A DNA stretch of 14,727 nucleotides from Anaerolineae bacterium (GTDB lineage Bacteria > Chloroflexota > Anaerolineae > 4572-78 > J111): positions 6,416-21,142 of the forward strand of contig JAGRCC010000084.1 in NCBI GenBank assembly GCA_020433785.1, in the 5' to 3' direction. The notes under the pieces are model-generated. The model did not search any database, was not told the origin of the DNA, and worked only from the letters and a program-made list of their open reading frames with translations. Shown here in pieces: positions 13,670 through 14,727 of this stretch (its first letter is position 1; every line of letters starts with the position of its first letter). Both the position numbers and the translations under genes were made by a program.

Positions 13670-14727
13670 ATGATTCATCCTTTTTGGCGAAGCAAAACCG
13701 GCAGAATCATCATCGGCGGCTGCGGTACGCAGGTAGGTATGGTGATGACGTTTGGCACGTTGTTTGCAGTGTTGGCCTTCTGCGCCATCTGCGCCTCGAC
13801 CAATCTGGCCAGCCTCAGCCTGATGCAGCAGATTGAGGGCCCGGTCAACCCACAGGTTTCGGTTCAGCCGCCGTCAACATCGCCTGAGGAGATCGACTTG
13901 CTGCGGGTCAAACTGGGCTCTCTGGCGGAAAAGGTTAACGCGGTCCAGTACACTACCATCGTCGTGACCCCCACGCCGACTCCGCCCCGCCCGATGATAA
14001 CGGCCCAAACGGATGCCATTAATCTACGCAGCGGGCCGGACACCATCTATCCCAAGATTGGCCGGCTGCCTCGCGGTGAAAGTTTACGGATTGTCGGCCG
14101 CAGCGGCGACGGCGGCTGGTGGTTGGTTTCAGCCCCTAACGGCCAATTTGCCTGGGCCGCCAACGAGGCCGTGACGACCGCTCACCTGGACAATTCCATT
14201 CCGGTCGTCACCATTCCGGCGTTGCTGGTCCAAGCCTCCTCCGGCGCCCCGTCCGTCGGGGCCGGTTCCGATGTATTAGCCGCCGATTTTGTCGCTCCGG
14301 CTGAGGCGGCCTTACCGGCCGGCTCGCTGCCGCAGCCGGCCGGCACCCCGACCGCCGCAGCCAATGCCAGCCGTCGTTATGTGCAGGATACGCTGGGCTA
14401 CAAACAGTTCGTGCGACGCCTGCTCCTGCCAACCGTCAGCGAAAGCTATTCGCCCGACGGCAGTCAAATCGCCATTACCGAGCGGATCAAACTGTACACC
14501 GTTACCACCGACGGCGGCACGGTGCGCACCCTGCTGGCCGATGATGACGATATTACCATCATCGGCGGCGTGGTTTGGTCGCCGGACGGCCAATACCTGG
14601 CCTTTGTGGCCGATAAAGTAGCCGAATGCCAATACTGCCGCCAGGTCGGTCTGGTCCGTCTGTCCGATGGCGATATCTCCTACCTGGAGCCGCCGCCCAG
14701 TTCCAGCGTTGACCGGCCGCGTTGGAC
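13670..14727 (+). CDS. Membrane-anchored SH3b-PD40 repeat protein, second paralogue (partial, runs off the right edge)
   Basis: An open frame of 352 codons with no stop before the window ends. It starts at an ATG preceded by AGGA five bases upstream, 18 bases after the previous stop. It is a paralogue of the preceding gene in the same order: MIHPFW...GRIIIGGCGTQ and a membrane helix (about 20-48), a linker with a VVTPTPTPP stretch, an SH3b domain at about 112-170 (INLRSGPDTIYPKIGRLPRG, WWLVSAPNGQFAWA), a Pro/Ala linker, then PD40 motifs ESYSPDG and VVWSPDGQYLAF and a CxxC (Cys320, Cys323). The GGCGTQ and CxxC positions are both kept between copies. Its SH3b domain fits the family pattern (NLRSGP) better than that of the first copy. 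The C-terminal part is beyond the window, so its total length is unknown. Confidence 0.88.
   Translation, partial: MIHPFWRSKTGRIIIGGCGTQVGMVMTFGTLFAVLAFCAICASTNLASLSLMQQIEGPVNPQVSVQPPSTSPEEIDLLRVKLGSLAEKVNAVQYTTIVVTPTPTPPRPMITAQTDAINLRSGPDTIYPKIGRLPRGESLRIVGRSGDGGWWLVSAPNGQFAWAANEAVTTAHLDNSIPVVTIPALLVQASSGAPSVGAGSDVLAADFVAPAEAALPAGSLPQPAGTPTAAANASRRYVQDTLGYKQFVRRLLLPTVSESYSPDGSQIAITERIKLYTVTTDGGTVRTLLADDDDITIIGGVVWSPDGQYLAFVADKVAECQYCRQVGLVRLSDGDISYLEPPPSSSVDRPRW

Noticed and set aside
13184..13678. Minus-strand 164-residue open frame
   Set aside because: Shadow of the first SH3b-PD40 gene, whose domains, start and coupling are clear.

Overview
The window looks like a chromosomal segment of a Chloroflexota bacterium, probably of the Anaerolineae/Caldilineae/Ardenticatenia type. 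This is inferred from gene content, not from a marker gene: a small SWIM zinc-finger protein, NarL-type two-component proteins, A/P/T-rich surface proteins with SH3b and WD40-like (PD40) repeats, and a two-domain VOC protein. Promoters are of ordinary sigma-70 type (TTGACA/TATAAT-like, 17-base spacers) and intrinsic hairpin-plus-T-tract terminators are common. I see no rRNA, tRNA, CRISPR array, insertion sequence or phage gene.

Left part (1-2386, minus strand): a GH35-like beta-galactosidase-fold protein whose two catalytic glutamates appear to be missing, preceded by a 43-residue single-pass membrane protein at 2132-2263 that has its own -10 box and terminator.

Centre-left (2387-6357, minus strand): a tightly coupled three-gene operon of response regulator, sugar-type solute-binding lipoprotein and Cache-HAMP histidine kinase. 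The junctions are TAATG and ATGA overlaps and there is no ABC permease or ATPase. This reads as a three-component sensory system in which the lipoprotein, not a transporter, delivers a ligand signal to the kinase. It is divergent from a 115-residue SWIM-domain gene (plus strand) with a good promoter and a strong terminator.

Centre (6910-9632, minus strand): an FAD-dependent amine-oxidase/carotenoid-desaturase-like enzyme and a double VOC-domain protein. The VOC gene has a perfect consensus promoter and a terminator.

Right part (9672-14727, plus strand): a promoter and a short leader ending in a strong intrinsic terminator (candidate attenuator or small RNA). Then come four co-oriented genes for exported or membrane-anchored proteins: an NTF2-like protein with a Cys-containing beta domain, a membrane-anchored protein with a long low-complexity stalk and an unnamed C-terminal domain, and two tandem paralogues (N-terminal membrane segment, SH3b, PD40 repeats with a CxxC). 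The second paralogue runs off the right edge. Together they look like an envelope-surface module of unknown job.
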